Shown here: piece after piece, positions 8,166 through 16,067 of the stretch | Numbering within the stretch: position 1 is the stretch's first letter | Layout of the letters: each line of letters begins with the position of its first letter | Source: Alpinimonas psychrophila | GTDB lineage: Bacteria; Actinomycetota; Actinomycetes; Actinomycetales; Microbacteriaceae | Direction: 5' to 3' | Assembly (NCBI RefSeq): GCF_014137865.1 | Contig: NZ_JACGWU010000006.1 | Span: 62,001 to 126,000 of the forward strand | Length of the DNA stretch: 64,000 nt | Made by a program: the position numbers and the translations under genes | The notes under the pieces: generated by a model | Told to the model about the DNA's origin: nothing | The model's input: the letters and a program-made list of their open reading frames with translations, nothing else | Database searches by the model: none

Positions 8166-9047
8166 ATGGAATCCCCACTGCAGACCGCGACGGTCGAGGA
8201 GCTGAGCGCGTCAGAGACCTCCCAGACTCCTCGCCACCAACAACTTATCGTGACAATATTTGGCTTGTATGCTCGCGAGACCGGTGCCTCACTGCCCGTC
8301 TCTTCCCTCGTTCGGCTTCTGAGAGAACTTGGCGTGGAAGCTGCGGGCGTTCGATCATCCGTTTCGAGGCTCAAGCGTCGCGGGGTTCTTGAGAGCAAGA
8401 AAGTAGACGGGGTGGCGAGCTATGGAATTGTTCCGGGTCGCGTCGATATGTTTACCGAAGGCGATACCAGAATTTTCTCGCCGCGCCACTCCTCCGCAGA
8501 AGATAAATGGTTGCTCGCGGTTTTCTCAATTCCCGAAACTATCCGAGCCAAGAGGCACATTCTCAGGTCTGAACTCACGCGGATGGGATTTGGTTCCGTA
8601 ACCAGTGGTGTCTGGATAGCCCCCGAACGAACGTGGGTGCGGGCCAAACAACAGCTTGATCGCCTCGGACTCGAACCGTACATCGACTACTTCCGTGCTG
8701 AGCACTTGTCACCATTAGAGCTTTCTCGCAAGGTGGGGACGTGGTGGGACCTCGTTGCTCTCGATACGATGTATGCGGACTTCATTGCCAAGTATGAGAG
8801 TCTCAAGGTCAAATGGGATTCACGCCCAGGCAACCTGTCGGGAGAAACTTTGCGCGACGCGTTCGTTGGCTACGTCCCAATGATTACGGAATGGCGACGG
8901 CTTCCGTATAAAGACCCCGGACTATCGGCTGAACTTCTGCCAGCAGACTGGAAAGGCATGCTGGCTGAGGGACTTTTCAGCGACCTGCACCACCACTTGC
9001 GAATCCCAGCCCATGACTACGTGATGGGTGTTATGAGCCAGAAATAA
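8166..9047 (+). CDS. PaaX-family transcriptional regulator
   Basis: The 293-residue protein matches PaaX: an N-terminal winged helix (around residues 25-75, with RQHQ-type start of helix 1, VSSLVRLLRELG and VRSSVSRLKRRGVL), a central PaaX domain (DKWLLAVFSIPE and RSELTRMGFG, about residues 110-140) and a C-terminal region rich in aromatic residues (WRRLPYKDPGLS). PaaX proteins repress phenylacetate genes and respond to phenylacetyl-CoA; here the inducer may be a CoA thioester such as 2-aminobenzoyl-CoA. The start at 8166 follows TGAGGA by 5 bases; an ATG 60 bases upstream is possible but lies outside the domain. It ends tail-to-tail with the RidA-like gene (17-base overlap). Confidence 0.85.
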   Translation: MESPLQTATVEELSASETSQTPRHQQLIVTIFGLYARETGASLPVSSLVRLLRELGVEAAGVRSSVSRLKRRGVLESKKVDGVASYGIVPGRVDMFTEGDTRIFSPRHSSAEDKWLLAVFSIPETIRAKRHILRSELTRMGFGSVTSGVWIAPERTWVRAKQQLDRLGLEPYIDYFRAEHLSPLELSRKVGTWWDLVALDTMYADFIAKYESLKVKWDSRPGNLSGETLRDAFVGYVPMITEWRRLPYKDPGLSAELLPADWKGMLAEGLFSDLHHHLRIPAHDYVMGVMSQK

Positions 9048-9429
9048 CGGCGATTCCCTGAATTTCAATGAGAGCCTCTGGCTGCCACAATGCTGTAACA
9101 CCAATGCCTGCCATGGCGGGGTAACGTGTCCCGGCCATATCGCGCCACGCCCGACCAATCTCACGGCCGTGCGCCTGATAGTCCGGAATATTGGTGAGGT
9201 AGATCGTGACCGTGACGAGATCACTTGGCTGTCCGCCAACCTGGGCGAGAGTCGCTAGGACGTTACCAAACGCCTGACGAAACTGTTCAACGATGCCTCC
9301 AGCGACAATTTTTCCATCGGGTCCCATCGCTGTCTGGCCGCCAAGGTACAGTGCGTTACCCGCCAGTACGCCATGCGAAAATCCGGATGGCGTGGCCAAG
9401 CTTGTGGGGTTAACGAGTTGGTGAGTCAC
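9031..9429 (-). CDS. RidA/YjgF-family protein lacking the usual catalytic arginine
   Basis: This 132-residue protein has the Rid fold: GVLAGNALYLGGQ near residue 20, a QFRQAFGNVLATL helix and IEIQGIAVI at the end. It starts at GTG, 8 bases after AAGGAG. Rid proteins hydrolyse enamines/imines, and some act as 2-aminomuconate deaminases in aromatic pathways. The conserved Arg in the PAR motif of active RidA is replaced by Met106 (YPAMAG), so this protein belongs to a divergent Rid subgroup and may not be a classical imine deaminase. The location suggests work on an amino-bearing intermediate of anthranilate breakdown. Confidence 0.85.
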   Translation of the reverse strand: MTHQLVNPTSLATPSGFSHGVLAGNALYLGGQTAMGPDGKIVAGGIVEQFRQAFGNVLATLAQVGGQPSDLVTVTIYLTNIPDYQAHGREIGRAWRDMAGTRYPAMAGIGVTALWQPEALIEIQGIAVISGS

Positions 9430-9517
9430 GGTGAGATCTCCTTATTGGCGCGTTATGTATCAGCGTGTACCGATTAGCCCCAGCTCGTCACGTACGTTGA
9501 GGCACAACTTATTACTG

Positions 9518-9529
9518 TGACGAGGGTAT
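9518..9529 (-). promoter_or_regulatory. Weak copy of the island operator upstream of the RidA-like gene
   Basis: Read on the minus strand, ATACCCTCGTCA matches 9 of 12 positions of the core TTACGTTCGTCA. It lies 89 bases before the GTG start. No good second arm is visible, so it may be chance. Confidence 0.25.
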
Positions 9530-9565
9530 TCCCTGGAAGCAATGCGTGTGGTAATTTCAGAAGCA

Positions 9566-9592
9566 TATACCGAATTGATTACGTTCGTCATA
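9566..9592 (+). promoter_or_regulatory. Island operator upstream of the FAH-cupin-thioesterase unit
   Basis: TATACCG-N13-CGTCATA spans 9566-9592. The 14 bases TTACGTTCGTCATA (9579-9592) are identical to those at 11856-11869. It lies 57 bases before the FAH start. A clear -10 is not visible. Confidence 0.6.
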
Positions 9593-9648
9593 AAAGGGCA
9601 ACACTGTCGCTATCCACGTGAAATGAAACCGTCTGGAGTGCAATCGCT

Positions 9649-10482
9649 ATGAGACTCGCAACAGTGAATATAGATGGCCTGCCCCACGCCGTGGTCGAGA
9701 CGAGTCGCGGCTTCGTCGATCTCCCGTTCTCCAGTGTGAGGGATCTCCTTGAAGCCCCCTCATGGCGCACGATCGTGGAACGCCATCTCCTCGATGATGT
9801 CCTCGTGCCAGTAGATTCAGCAACGTATCTTCCTGTCGTGCTGGCCCCCCACAAAGTTATCTGCTGCGGCCACAACTACCGCGATCACATCATCGAGATG
9901 GGCCGAGAGCTTCCCAGCTTTCCCACACTTTTCACAAAATACGCCGACAGTCTCGCTGGGCCGTATGCAGAGCTTTCCTTCAACAGCGAATCGAAAGAAA
10001 TCGATTGGGAGGCTGAGCTGGCTGTCATCGTAGGTGCTGAAGTGAAGAACTGCACGCCCGAGCAAGCGCTCTCCGCCATCGCCGGCTACACAATTTCAAA
10101 TGACATTTCGATGCGCGACTGGCAACGGCGCACGCTGCAATGGTTCCAGGGCAAGGCCTTCGATGCCAGCACGCCTCTCGGACCAGTACTCGTCACCCCC
10201 GATGAATGTGATCCCAAAGCTGGCCTCGCAATTTCGTGCCAGGTGAACGGAGAAACTGTCCAGAGCGGAAACACGTCGACGCTCGTTTTCGATGCTGCAG
10301 CCCTTATCTCCTATATTTCACGCTTCACCGTGCTTCGCCCTGGCGATGTGATCCTTACCGGAACCCCTGGAGGTGTCGGTATGGCCCGCACTCCCCCGCG
10401 ATTCCTGGCAGATGGTGATGTCCTCGTGACCACTATTGGGGGTATCGGCGAACTTCGTAACCATATATCAATCCCCAACTAA
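9649..10482 (+). CDS. Fumarylacetoacetate hydrolase (FAH)-family protein
   Basis: This 277-residue protein carries the FAH catalytic core: VICCGHNYRDHIIEMG near residue 69, the acidic metal ligands in the EIDWEAELAVIVG block near residue 120, SNDISMRDWQ near residue 150, and ILTGTPGGVGMAR near residue 233. Family members cleave or hydrate acylpyruvates, for example fumarylpyruvate in the gentisate route, or decarboxylate oxaloacetate. In this island it could hydrolyse a ring-cleavage product to pyruvate. It is first in an operon with the cupin and thioesterase genes. Confidence 0.85.
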   Translation: MRLATVNIDGLPHAVVETSRGFVDLPFSSVRDLLEAPSWRTIVERHLLDDVLVPVDSATYLPVVLAPHKVICCGHNYRDHIIEMGRELPSFPTLFTKYADSLAGPYAELSFNSESKEIDWEAELAVIVGAEVKNCTPEQALSAIAGYTISNDISMRDWQRRTLQWFQGKAFDASTPLGPVLVTPDECDPKAGLAISCQVNGETVQSGNTSTLVFDAAALISYISRFTVLRPGDVILTGTPGGVGMARTPPRFLADGDVLVTTIGGIGELRNHISIPN

Positions 10483-10494
10483 GAGAGGCTGACT

Positions 10495-10935
10495 ATGTCA
10501 GATACAAAAGGCACCACCAAGGTAGTTCCCGTCATCACACGACGGGGCCATGAGTTCGAGGACACCGGTCAGTCTGGTGGGGCTCACCGCGTGTCTGGAG
10601 TGAGCATCCAGCACACCCCTGCCACCAAGATATGGTTCGGTAAAGTGAGCAACCTTCCCGGGTACCGCTCGCTCCCTCACCACCACGGTGAAGCGGAGAC
10701 CGGCGGCTACGTCCTCAAGGGGCACGGCCGTATTTACTTCGGGGAAAACTATTCCGAGTTTGAAGACATGGTTGAAGGGGACTTCGTTTTCGTTCCGCCA
10801 TTCATGCCCCACGTCGAAGTGAACATGAGCGTCACCGAAGATCTCGTGTGGTTAACAACGCGGACCCCCGACAACATCGTGATCAACCTCGAAGAGGTCG
10901 ACGACTCGGTGCTCGTCGGATTCCGTCGACAGTGA
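10495..10935 (+). CDS. Small single-domain cupin protein
   Basis: The 146-residue protein has one cupin barrel. Motif 1 is SLPHHHGEAETGGYVLKG (near residues 61-78), giving His, His and Glu ligands; motif 2 includes EGDFVFVPPFMPHVEVN with the further His near residue 105. The metal site therefore looks complete. Known ring-cleaving cupins such as gentisate dioxygenase are about twice this length, so it may be a small dioxygenase, an isomerase or a sensor-like protein. A GAGG site lies 7 bases upstream of the ATG, and the stop overlaps the thioesterase GTG. Confidence 0.8.
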   Translation: MSDTKGTTKVVPVITRRGHEFEDTGQSGGAHRVSGVSIQHTPATKIWFGKVSNLPGYRSLPHHHGEAETGGYVLKGHGRIYFGENYSEFEDMVEGDFVFVPPFMPHVEVNMSVTEDLVWLTTRTPDNIVINLEEVDDSVLVGFRRQ

Positions 10936-11825
10936 TCGTCGAAGAGTCTTCGCAGCCCACCTCGGAGAAGTTTCTCAGGGCAATTGAGCTCGAGCCGACG
11001 ACGGCAGAGTATTTCGATCAGGCTTTCACCGCCGTAACCCAAAGCGTGCCCTGGCCCAAAGCCTACGGCGGTGACATGGTTGCCCAGGCCGCCGTTGCTG
11101 CCATGCGCAGTGTTGATTCCGATCGAGTATTGCACTCCATGCATAGCTACTTCATGAGACCGGGCGACATCCTCGAGCCTGTCCGTTATGAGGTGGAGCA
11201 CCTTCGTGATGGCCGATCATTTTCGACGCGCCAGGTTCGTGCTTACCAAAACGGCAAGGCGATTTATGTCGCCCTTGCCTCGTTTCACGTGCCGGAGGGT
11301 GGTGCCGAGTATTCGGCTCCTTTGCCCGCATCCTGGCAAGAAGACCTGCCCGAGCCCGAGAGTCTTCCGTCATCGCGGGAGACTCTCGCCGGAGTTCCTG
11401 GCGCCGCGGCTGAGTATTGGTCAAACGGTCGAAGTTTCGATATGCGGCACGTCCCCTCGCCTATTTATGTCAATGTTGAAGGGAAGCTCAGCCCCCATCA
11501 GGCAATCTGGATCAAGGCTTTCGACATCTTGCCCGATGACGCAAATGTGCAACGGGCAGCACTCGCTTACGTCTGTGACTACACGATTCTTGAACCACTT
11601 TTGCGCCAACAAGGGATGGCGTGGGGAGACCCGGGGCTCGTCACCGCCAGCTTGGATCACTCACTGTGGTTGCACCGTGATGGTCGCGTCGATGAGTGGG
11701 TGCTCTACGTGCAGGAAGCAATTTCTTCTCAGCGTAGCCGGGGCCTTGCAACCGGGCGCTTTTACAGTCGTTCCGGCGAACTCCTCGCCAGCGTGGCACA
11801 AGAGGGCATGATTCGCCGATCATAA
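10932..11825 (+). CDS. Acyl-CoA thioesterase II (TesB-like)
   Basis: The 297-residue protein has two hot-dog domains. The N-terminal half contains the conserved VPWPKAYGGDMVAQA and HSMHSYFMRPGD blocks; the C-terminal half contains ASLDHSLWLH, GLATGRFYS and SVAQEGMIR. These supply the Asp, Ser/Thr and Gln that form the TesB catalytic triad. The GTG at 10932 overlaps the cupin stop (GTGA); longer readings start inside the cupin gene. Next to a CoA ligase and a CoA-dependent oxygenase it probably releases an aromatic or dearomatised acid, or recycles CoA from dead-end thioesters. Confidence 0.87.
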   Translation: MIVEESSQPTSEKFLRAIELEPTTAEYFDQAFTAVTQSVPWPKAYGGDMVAQAAVAAMRSVDSDRVLHSMHSYFMRPGDILEPVRYEVEHLRDGRSFSTRQVRAYQNGKAIYVALASFHVPEGGAEYSAPLPASWQEDLPEPESLPSSRETLAGVPGAAAEYWSNGRSFDMRHVPSPIYVNVEGKLSPHQAIWIKAFDILPDDANVQRAALAYVCDYTILEPLLRQQGMAWGDPGLVTASLDHSLWLHRDGRVDEWVLYVQEAISSQRSRGLATGRFYSRSGELLASVAQEGMIRRS

Positions 11826-11842
11826 GTCAGTCAAATTAAGTT

Positions 11843-11884
11843 TATGACGCTTTTCTTACGTTCGTCATATTTAAGTCATATACT
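11843..11884 (+). promoter_or_regulatory. Best island operator plus -10 for the CoA ligase operon
   Basis: A perfect 7-base inverted repeat with 13 bases between, TATGACG-N13-CGTCATA, spans 11843-11869. TATACT (11879-11884) is a good -10, and TTACGT (11856-11861), 17 bases upstream inside the operator, sits at the -35 position. Binding would therefore hide the promoter. The ATG of the ligase is at 11909. Confidence 0.65.
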
Positions 11885-11908
11885 CGGTGCAACATAGAAA
11901 GGCTCACG

Positions 11909-13537
11909 ATGACTCTCACTCCTTCGGCACACGTTGACACATTCGCTCGGGACAACCTCCCGGCAGAAAACCTGTGGCCCACGATCGAATTTGCCATTCC
12001 CGAGCTGCAGTATCCCGAGTTCCTCAACGCCGCGACAGTTCTCATGGATGACGCCGTTGAAAAATTTGGGGCGGATGCTCCCTGCCTCCTCACCCCGGGC
12101 GGTGTGAGCTGGACCTACGGAACCCTGCTGACAAAGTCCAACCAAGTCGCTCAAGTTCTGACCGAGGACCTCGGGCTGGTTGCAGGAAACCGAGTTCTCC
12201 TCCGTGGGCCCAATAATCCGTGGCTCGTCGCGTGCTGGCTTGGCGTTCTCAAAGCCGGTGGCGTCGTCGTCACCACAATGCACGCTCTTCGTGCCGCCGA
12301 GATCTCCGACGTCATCGCTCTCACCCAGCCATCGATTGCCATCAGCGACCACCGCTTCGTGGACGAACTTCTTCAGGCCAGCGTCGAGAACATCACGATT
12401 GTGAGCTACGGTTCAGACGATGCTGGGGATCTCGTCACCCGCAGCGAGGCAAAATCTGGTGTCTTTGAAAACGTCTTAACCGCGGCCGACGATGTAGCAC
12501 TCCTCGGACCAACCTCTGGCACGACCGGCAAGCCAAAGATTACGATGCATTTTCATCGCGACATTCTGGCCAATGCCGACACGTTCGCGCTCTCCATCCT
12601 GAAGCCCGTTCCGGAAGACGTTTTCGCCGGTTCACCTCCGTTGGCGTTCACCTTCGGTCTGGGTGGTTTGGTTGTCTTCCCCCTGCGCTTCGGCGCATCA
12701 GTTTTGCTGACCGAACGCACGACACCGGTCGAACTGGCCGAGCTGTGCAGTGCCTTCAAAGTCACCGTGCTCTTCACTGCCCCAACCGCGTACCGGGCAA
12801 TCTTGCGTGAGGGCAAAGGTAACCACCTCAAAGGGATTCGCCGTGCAGTCTCTGCGGGAGAGCACCTGCCGGCATCCGTCTGGCAAGAAGTCTTTGAACA
12901 GACGGGCCTGAAGCTCATCAACGGTATTGGCTCGACGGAGATGCTACATGTCTTCATTTCTGCAGCGGATGACGACATCCGCCCCGGCGCAACGGGCCGC
13001 GCCATTCCCGGTTTCCGCGCCACCGTGCTCGATGATGAGGGCAACGTTGCCGCCCCCAACCAACTCGGCCGGCTTGCGGTCATCGGGCCAACCGGGTGCA
13101 AGTATCTCAAGGACGATCGGCAGCTGAACTACGTGACGAATGGATGGAACGTCACCGGCGACACCTTTCGTCAAGACGAAGACGGCTACTTCTGGTACGA
13201 AGCCCGGTCCGACAGCATGATTGTCTCCTCGGGATACAACATCGGCGCCCCCGAAGTCGAAGCCGCGTTAGGTCAACATGCCGACGTCGTCGAAAGTGCC
13301 GTCATCGGCAAGCCCGATGACGAAAGAGGGAACATCGTCAGCGCATTTGTTGTCTTGCGCGAAGGGGTCGTCGGGGATGCTGCCAAACGCAAGGAACTCC
13401 AGGACTTTGTCAAGCAGACTATTGCCCCCTACAAATATCCGCGTGACGTGAATTTTGTCACGCAACTCCCCCGCAACCACAGTGGCAAAATTCAACACTT
13501 TCACCTCAGAAACCAATCGAATGTCAACGAAGCTTAA
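11909..13537 (+). CDS. Benzoate/2-aminobenzoate-CoA ligase
   Basis: This 542-residue member of the adenylate-forming superfamily has the AMP-binding motif TSGTTGKPK near residue 203, GIGSTEMLHVF near residue 340, the hinge region around YFWYEARSDSMIVSSGYNI and a C-terminal PRNHSGKIQ with the adenylation Lys. The MLHVF segment is shared with benzoate- and 2-aminobenzoate-CoA ligases. It would activate anthranilate with ATP and CoA. GAAAGG lies about 7 bases before the ATG. The fused monooxygenase follows after 13 bases, which makes 2-aminobenzoate the most likely substrate. Confidence 0.85.
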   Translation: MTLTPSAHVDTFARDNLPAENLWPTIEFAIPELQYPEFLNAATVLMDDAVEKFGADAPCLLTPGGVSWTYGTLLTKSNQVAQVLTEDLGLVAGNRVLLRGPNNPWLVACWLGVLKAGGVVVTTMHALRAAEISDVIALTQPSIAISDHRFVDELLQASVENITIVSYGSDDAGDLVTRSEAKSGVFENVLTAADDVALLGPTSGTTGKPKITMHFHRDILANADTFALSILKPVPEDVFAGSPPLAFTFGLGGLVVFPLRFGASVLLTERTTPVELAELCSAFKVTVLFTAPTAYRAILREGKGNHLKGIRRAVSAGEHLPASVWQEVFEQTGLKLINGIGSTEMLHVFISAADDDIRPGATGRAIPGFRATVLDDEGNVAAPNQLGRLAVIGPTGCKYLKDDRQLNYVTNGWNVTGDTFRQDEDGYFWYEARSDSMIVSSGYNIGAPEVEAALGQHADVVESAVIGKPDDERGNIVSAFVVLREGVVGDAAKRKELQDFVKQTIAPYKYPRDVNFVTQLPRNHSGKIQHFHLRNQSNVNEA

Positions 13538-13550
13538 GAAAGGTCGCGCC

Positions 13551-15938
13551 ATGCGCATTGCAATTGTTGGAGGCGGCCCCGGTGGCCTGTATTTCTCTGC
13601 CCTCATGAAGCAGCTGGGCTCCGAGCACGAGATCGTCGTGTGGGAGCGAAACGCTGCCAATGACACATTCGGCTTCGGCGTCGTTTTCAGTGACGAAACC
13701 TTGGGCGGTATCGCGAACGCTGATGCCGAAATCGCGGCGGCGATGGCGAGTCAATTTGCTCGCTGGACCGATATCGACATTCATTTCAATGGCGAGATGC
13801 ACACCGTCGGCGGCCAAGGCTTTGCCGCGATGAGCCGCAAAGATCTTCTCCAGTTGCTCCAGAAGCGTGCGGTCGAGTTGGGTGTGGATGTTCGATTCTC
13901 AACGATGCCCCCACCCATCGAAGAACTCAGCCGCGACTACGACCTCGTCTTGGCTGCCGACGGATTGAACTCAGGAATTCGTGCACAGTTTGCGGACTCC
14001 TTCAAGCCCTCGCTCGATATGCGTCCCTCCAAGTTCATGTGGCTCGGCACTGACCTCGTCTTCGAAGCCTTTAAGTTCTTCGTCAAGGAGACCGAGTTCG
14101 GCACCATGCAGATTCACGGCTACCCCTACTCCGATCAGGGCAGCACGTTCATCGTCGAAATGCACCCCGATGTCTGGGAGCGTGCCGGATTCGACGACAG
14201 CGTTGGTAAGGTCTTCCCTCCCGGCGTGAGTGACGAGGATTCCATCGCGAAGATCCGCGAAATTTTTGCCGACGAACTGCAGGGACACGAAGTTCTCACT
14301 AACAACTCGAAGTGGCTTAACTTCACGACGGTGAAGAACGAGTGCTGGCGCCATGACAACATCGTTCTTCTCGGCGATGCTGCCCACACGGCACACTTCT
14401 CCATCGGGTCGGGCACCAAGCTCGCCATGGAAGACGCGCTCTCGCTCGCAGCCTGCCTGCACGAGAATGCCGATCTCGACTCGGCCATTGAAGCGTACGA
14501 AATCGAGCGTCGCCCCGTTGTGCAGTCGATCCAGCGCGCGGCTCAGGCAAGCCTGGAATGGTTCGAGAACATCGGTCAGTACAAAGATCAGGGTGCCGTT
14601 CAGTTCTGTTTCAACCTTTTGACGCGCAGCCGCCGCATTACTTTTGAGAACCTCAAGGTGCGCGACCCCGACTTCGCCGCCAAGGTCGATGCCGACTTCG
14701 CCCAACGTCAAGGCGCCTTTGCCGCGACGCCCGCGATGTTCCAACCCCATACTCTGGGCCAGCTCGAACTGAAGAACCGCGTCATCGTTTCGTCTATGGA
14801 TATGTACTCGGCTCCCGAAGGAATGCCCGGCAACTTCCACCTTGTTCACCTCGGCGCCCTCGCTATGGGCGGTGCCGGTTTGGTTATGACCGAAATGGTC
14901 TGCGTCTCAGCCAAAGGCCGCATCACTCCCGGATGCTCGGGGATCTACACCGACGAACAAAGTGGTAGCTGGCGCGAAGTAGTTGACTTCGTCCACACCC
15001 AGTCCACGGCAAAGATCGGGATTCAGATCGGCCACTCGGGCCGTAAGGGTTCGACCAAACTGATGTGGGATGGCATTGACGAGCCTCTCACCACAGGCGC
15101 CTGGCAAACTGTTGCCCCCTCGGCACTGGCATATGGCCCGAACAACGTGGTTCCTCGCGAAATCACGCGCGGTGAAATGGATGCCGTTCGGGACGACTTC
15201 GTTGCTGCCGCTCGTCGCGCAAACGAGGCTGGTTTCGACCTCCTCGAGTTGCACTGCGCCCACGGTTACCTCTTGTCGTCATTCCTTTCTCCCTTGGCGA
15301 ACATTCGCACGGATGAATTCGGTGGCAGCATCGAAAACCGGCTGCGCTTCCCTCTCGAGGTCTTCGATGCCATCCGTGAGGTCTGGCCAGCAGAGAAGCC
15401 CCTGACGGTTCGAATTTCCGCGACTGATTGGGCCGAGGGTGGAAACACCGAAGACGACGCGCTCGTTATCGCCGAGGCTTTCGCCCAGCACGGTGCTGCC
15501 GCCATCGATGTCTCCACGGGACAAGTAACCAAGGCGGAACGCCCAGAATACGGTCGAAGCTACCAGACGCCGTTTGCCGATCGCATCCGCAACGAGGTCG
15601 CCGCCAAGCATGGTGTGAGTGTCATCGCCGTCGGAGCCATTTCCTCGTGGGATGACGTCAACTCAATTTTGCTGGCAGGTCGTGCCGACATGTGCGCTCT
15701 CGGCCGCTCGCACCTTTACGATCCTCGTTGGACTCTGCATGCCGCTGCTGAGCAGGAGTATGTCGGTACCGGTGCCACGTGGCCTCTCCAATTCCGGGCA
15801 GGTCGCCGCAAGCCGCCCACCTCGCGTACCGAGGCGGTTCGCCCTCGCCTCGAACTTGTGCGCAAAGACGTAACCGCTGTGGACCTCACCGCTCACGTGC
15901 GGTGGCAGCCCGTCGCACTGGCAGCATCCAAGCTCTGA
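13551..15938 (+). CDS. 2-aminobenzoyl-CoA monooxygenase/reductase-type fusion (FAD monooxygenase + old yellow enzyme)
   Basis: The 795-residue protein joins two flavoenzymes. Residues 1-380 are a salicylate-hydroxylase-like monooxygenase with VGGGPGGLYFSAL at the N-terminus and the second FAD motif LLGDAAHTAHFS near residue 275. From about residue 395 an old-yellow-enzyme barrel follows, with QIGHSGRKGS and HCAHGYLLSSFLSP, which provide FMN and hydride-transfer residues. This is the layout of 2-aminobenzoyl-CoA monooxygenase/reductase, which hydroxylates and then reduces the ring; databases often name it salicylyl-CoA 5-hydroxylase. The start at 13551 follows GAAAGG; two upstream in-frame ATGs overlap the ligase gene. 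A strong terminator follows. Confidence 0.88.
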   Translation: MRIAIVGGGPGGLYFSALMKQLGSEHEIVVWERNAANDTFGFGVVFSDETLGGIANADAEIAAAMASQFARWTDIDIHFNGEMHTVGGQGFAAMSRKDLLQLLQKRAVELGVDVRFSTMPPPIEELSRDYDLVLAADGLNSGIRAQFADSFKPSLDMRPSKFMWLGTDLVFEAFKFFVKETEFGTMQIHGYPYSDQGSTFIVEMHPDVWERAGFDDSVGKVFPPGVSDEDSIAKIREIFADELQGHEVLTNNSKWLNFTTVKNECWRHDNIVLLGDAAHTAHFSIGSGTKLAMEDALSLAACLHENADLDSAIEAYEIERRPVVQSIQRAAQASLEWFENIGQYKDQGAVQFCFNLLTRSRRITFENLKVRDPDFAAKVDADFAQRQGAFAATPAMFQPHTLGQLELKNRVIVSSMDMYSAPEGMPGNFHLVHLGALAMGGAGLVMTEMVCVSAKGRITPGCSGIYTDEQSGSWREVVDFVHTQSTAKIGIQIGHSGRKGSTKLMWDGIDEPLTTGAWQTVAPSALAYGPNNVVPREITRGEMDAVRDDFVAAARRANEAGFDLLELHCAHGYLLSSFLSPLANIRTDEFGGSIENRLRFPLEVFDAIREVWPAEKPLTVRISATDWAEGGNTEDDALVIAEAFAQHGAAAIDVSTGQVTKAERPEYGRSYQTPFADRIRNEVAAKHGVSVIAVGAISSWDDVNSILLAGRADMCALGRSHLYDPRWTLHAAAEQEYVGTGATWPLQFRAGRRKPPTSRTEAVRPRLELVRKDVTAVDLTAHVRWQPVALAASKL

Positions 15939-15988
15939 GCGAAAGAACGCCTGCCGCAGCGGCGATCCCCGGCCCAGGCTAACTCTGA

Positions 15989-16033
15989 AGCGCCGCGGCC
16001 CCTCGAGAGGGATCGCGGCGCTCCTTTTTATTC
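15989..16033 (+). terminator. Rho-independent terminator closing the island
   Basis: AGCGCCGCG (15989-15997) pairs with CGCGGCGCT (16014-16022); the loop contains a further self-complementary CCCTCGAGAGGG. A run of five T follows at 16025-16029. It is oriented for rightward transcripts only. Confidence 0.9.
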
Positions 16034-16067
16034 CATTAGGCCCGTTGAGTAGTGCTTGGTTAGAGCG

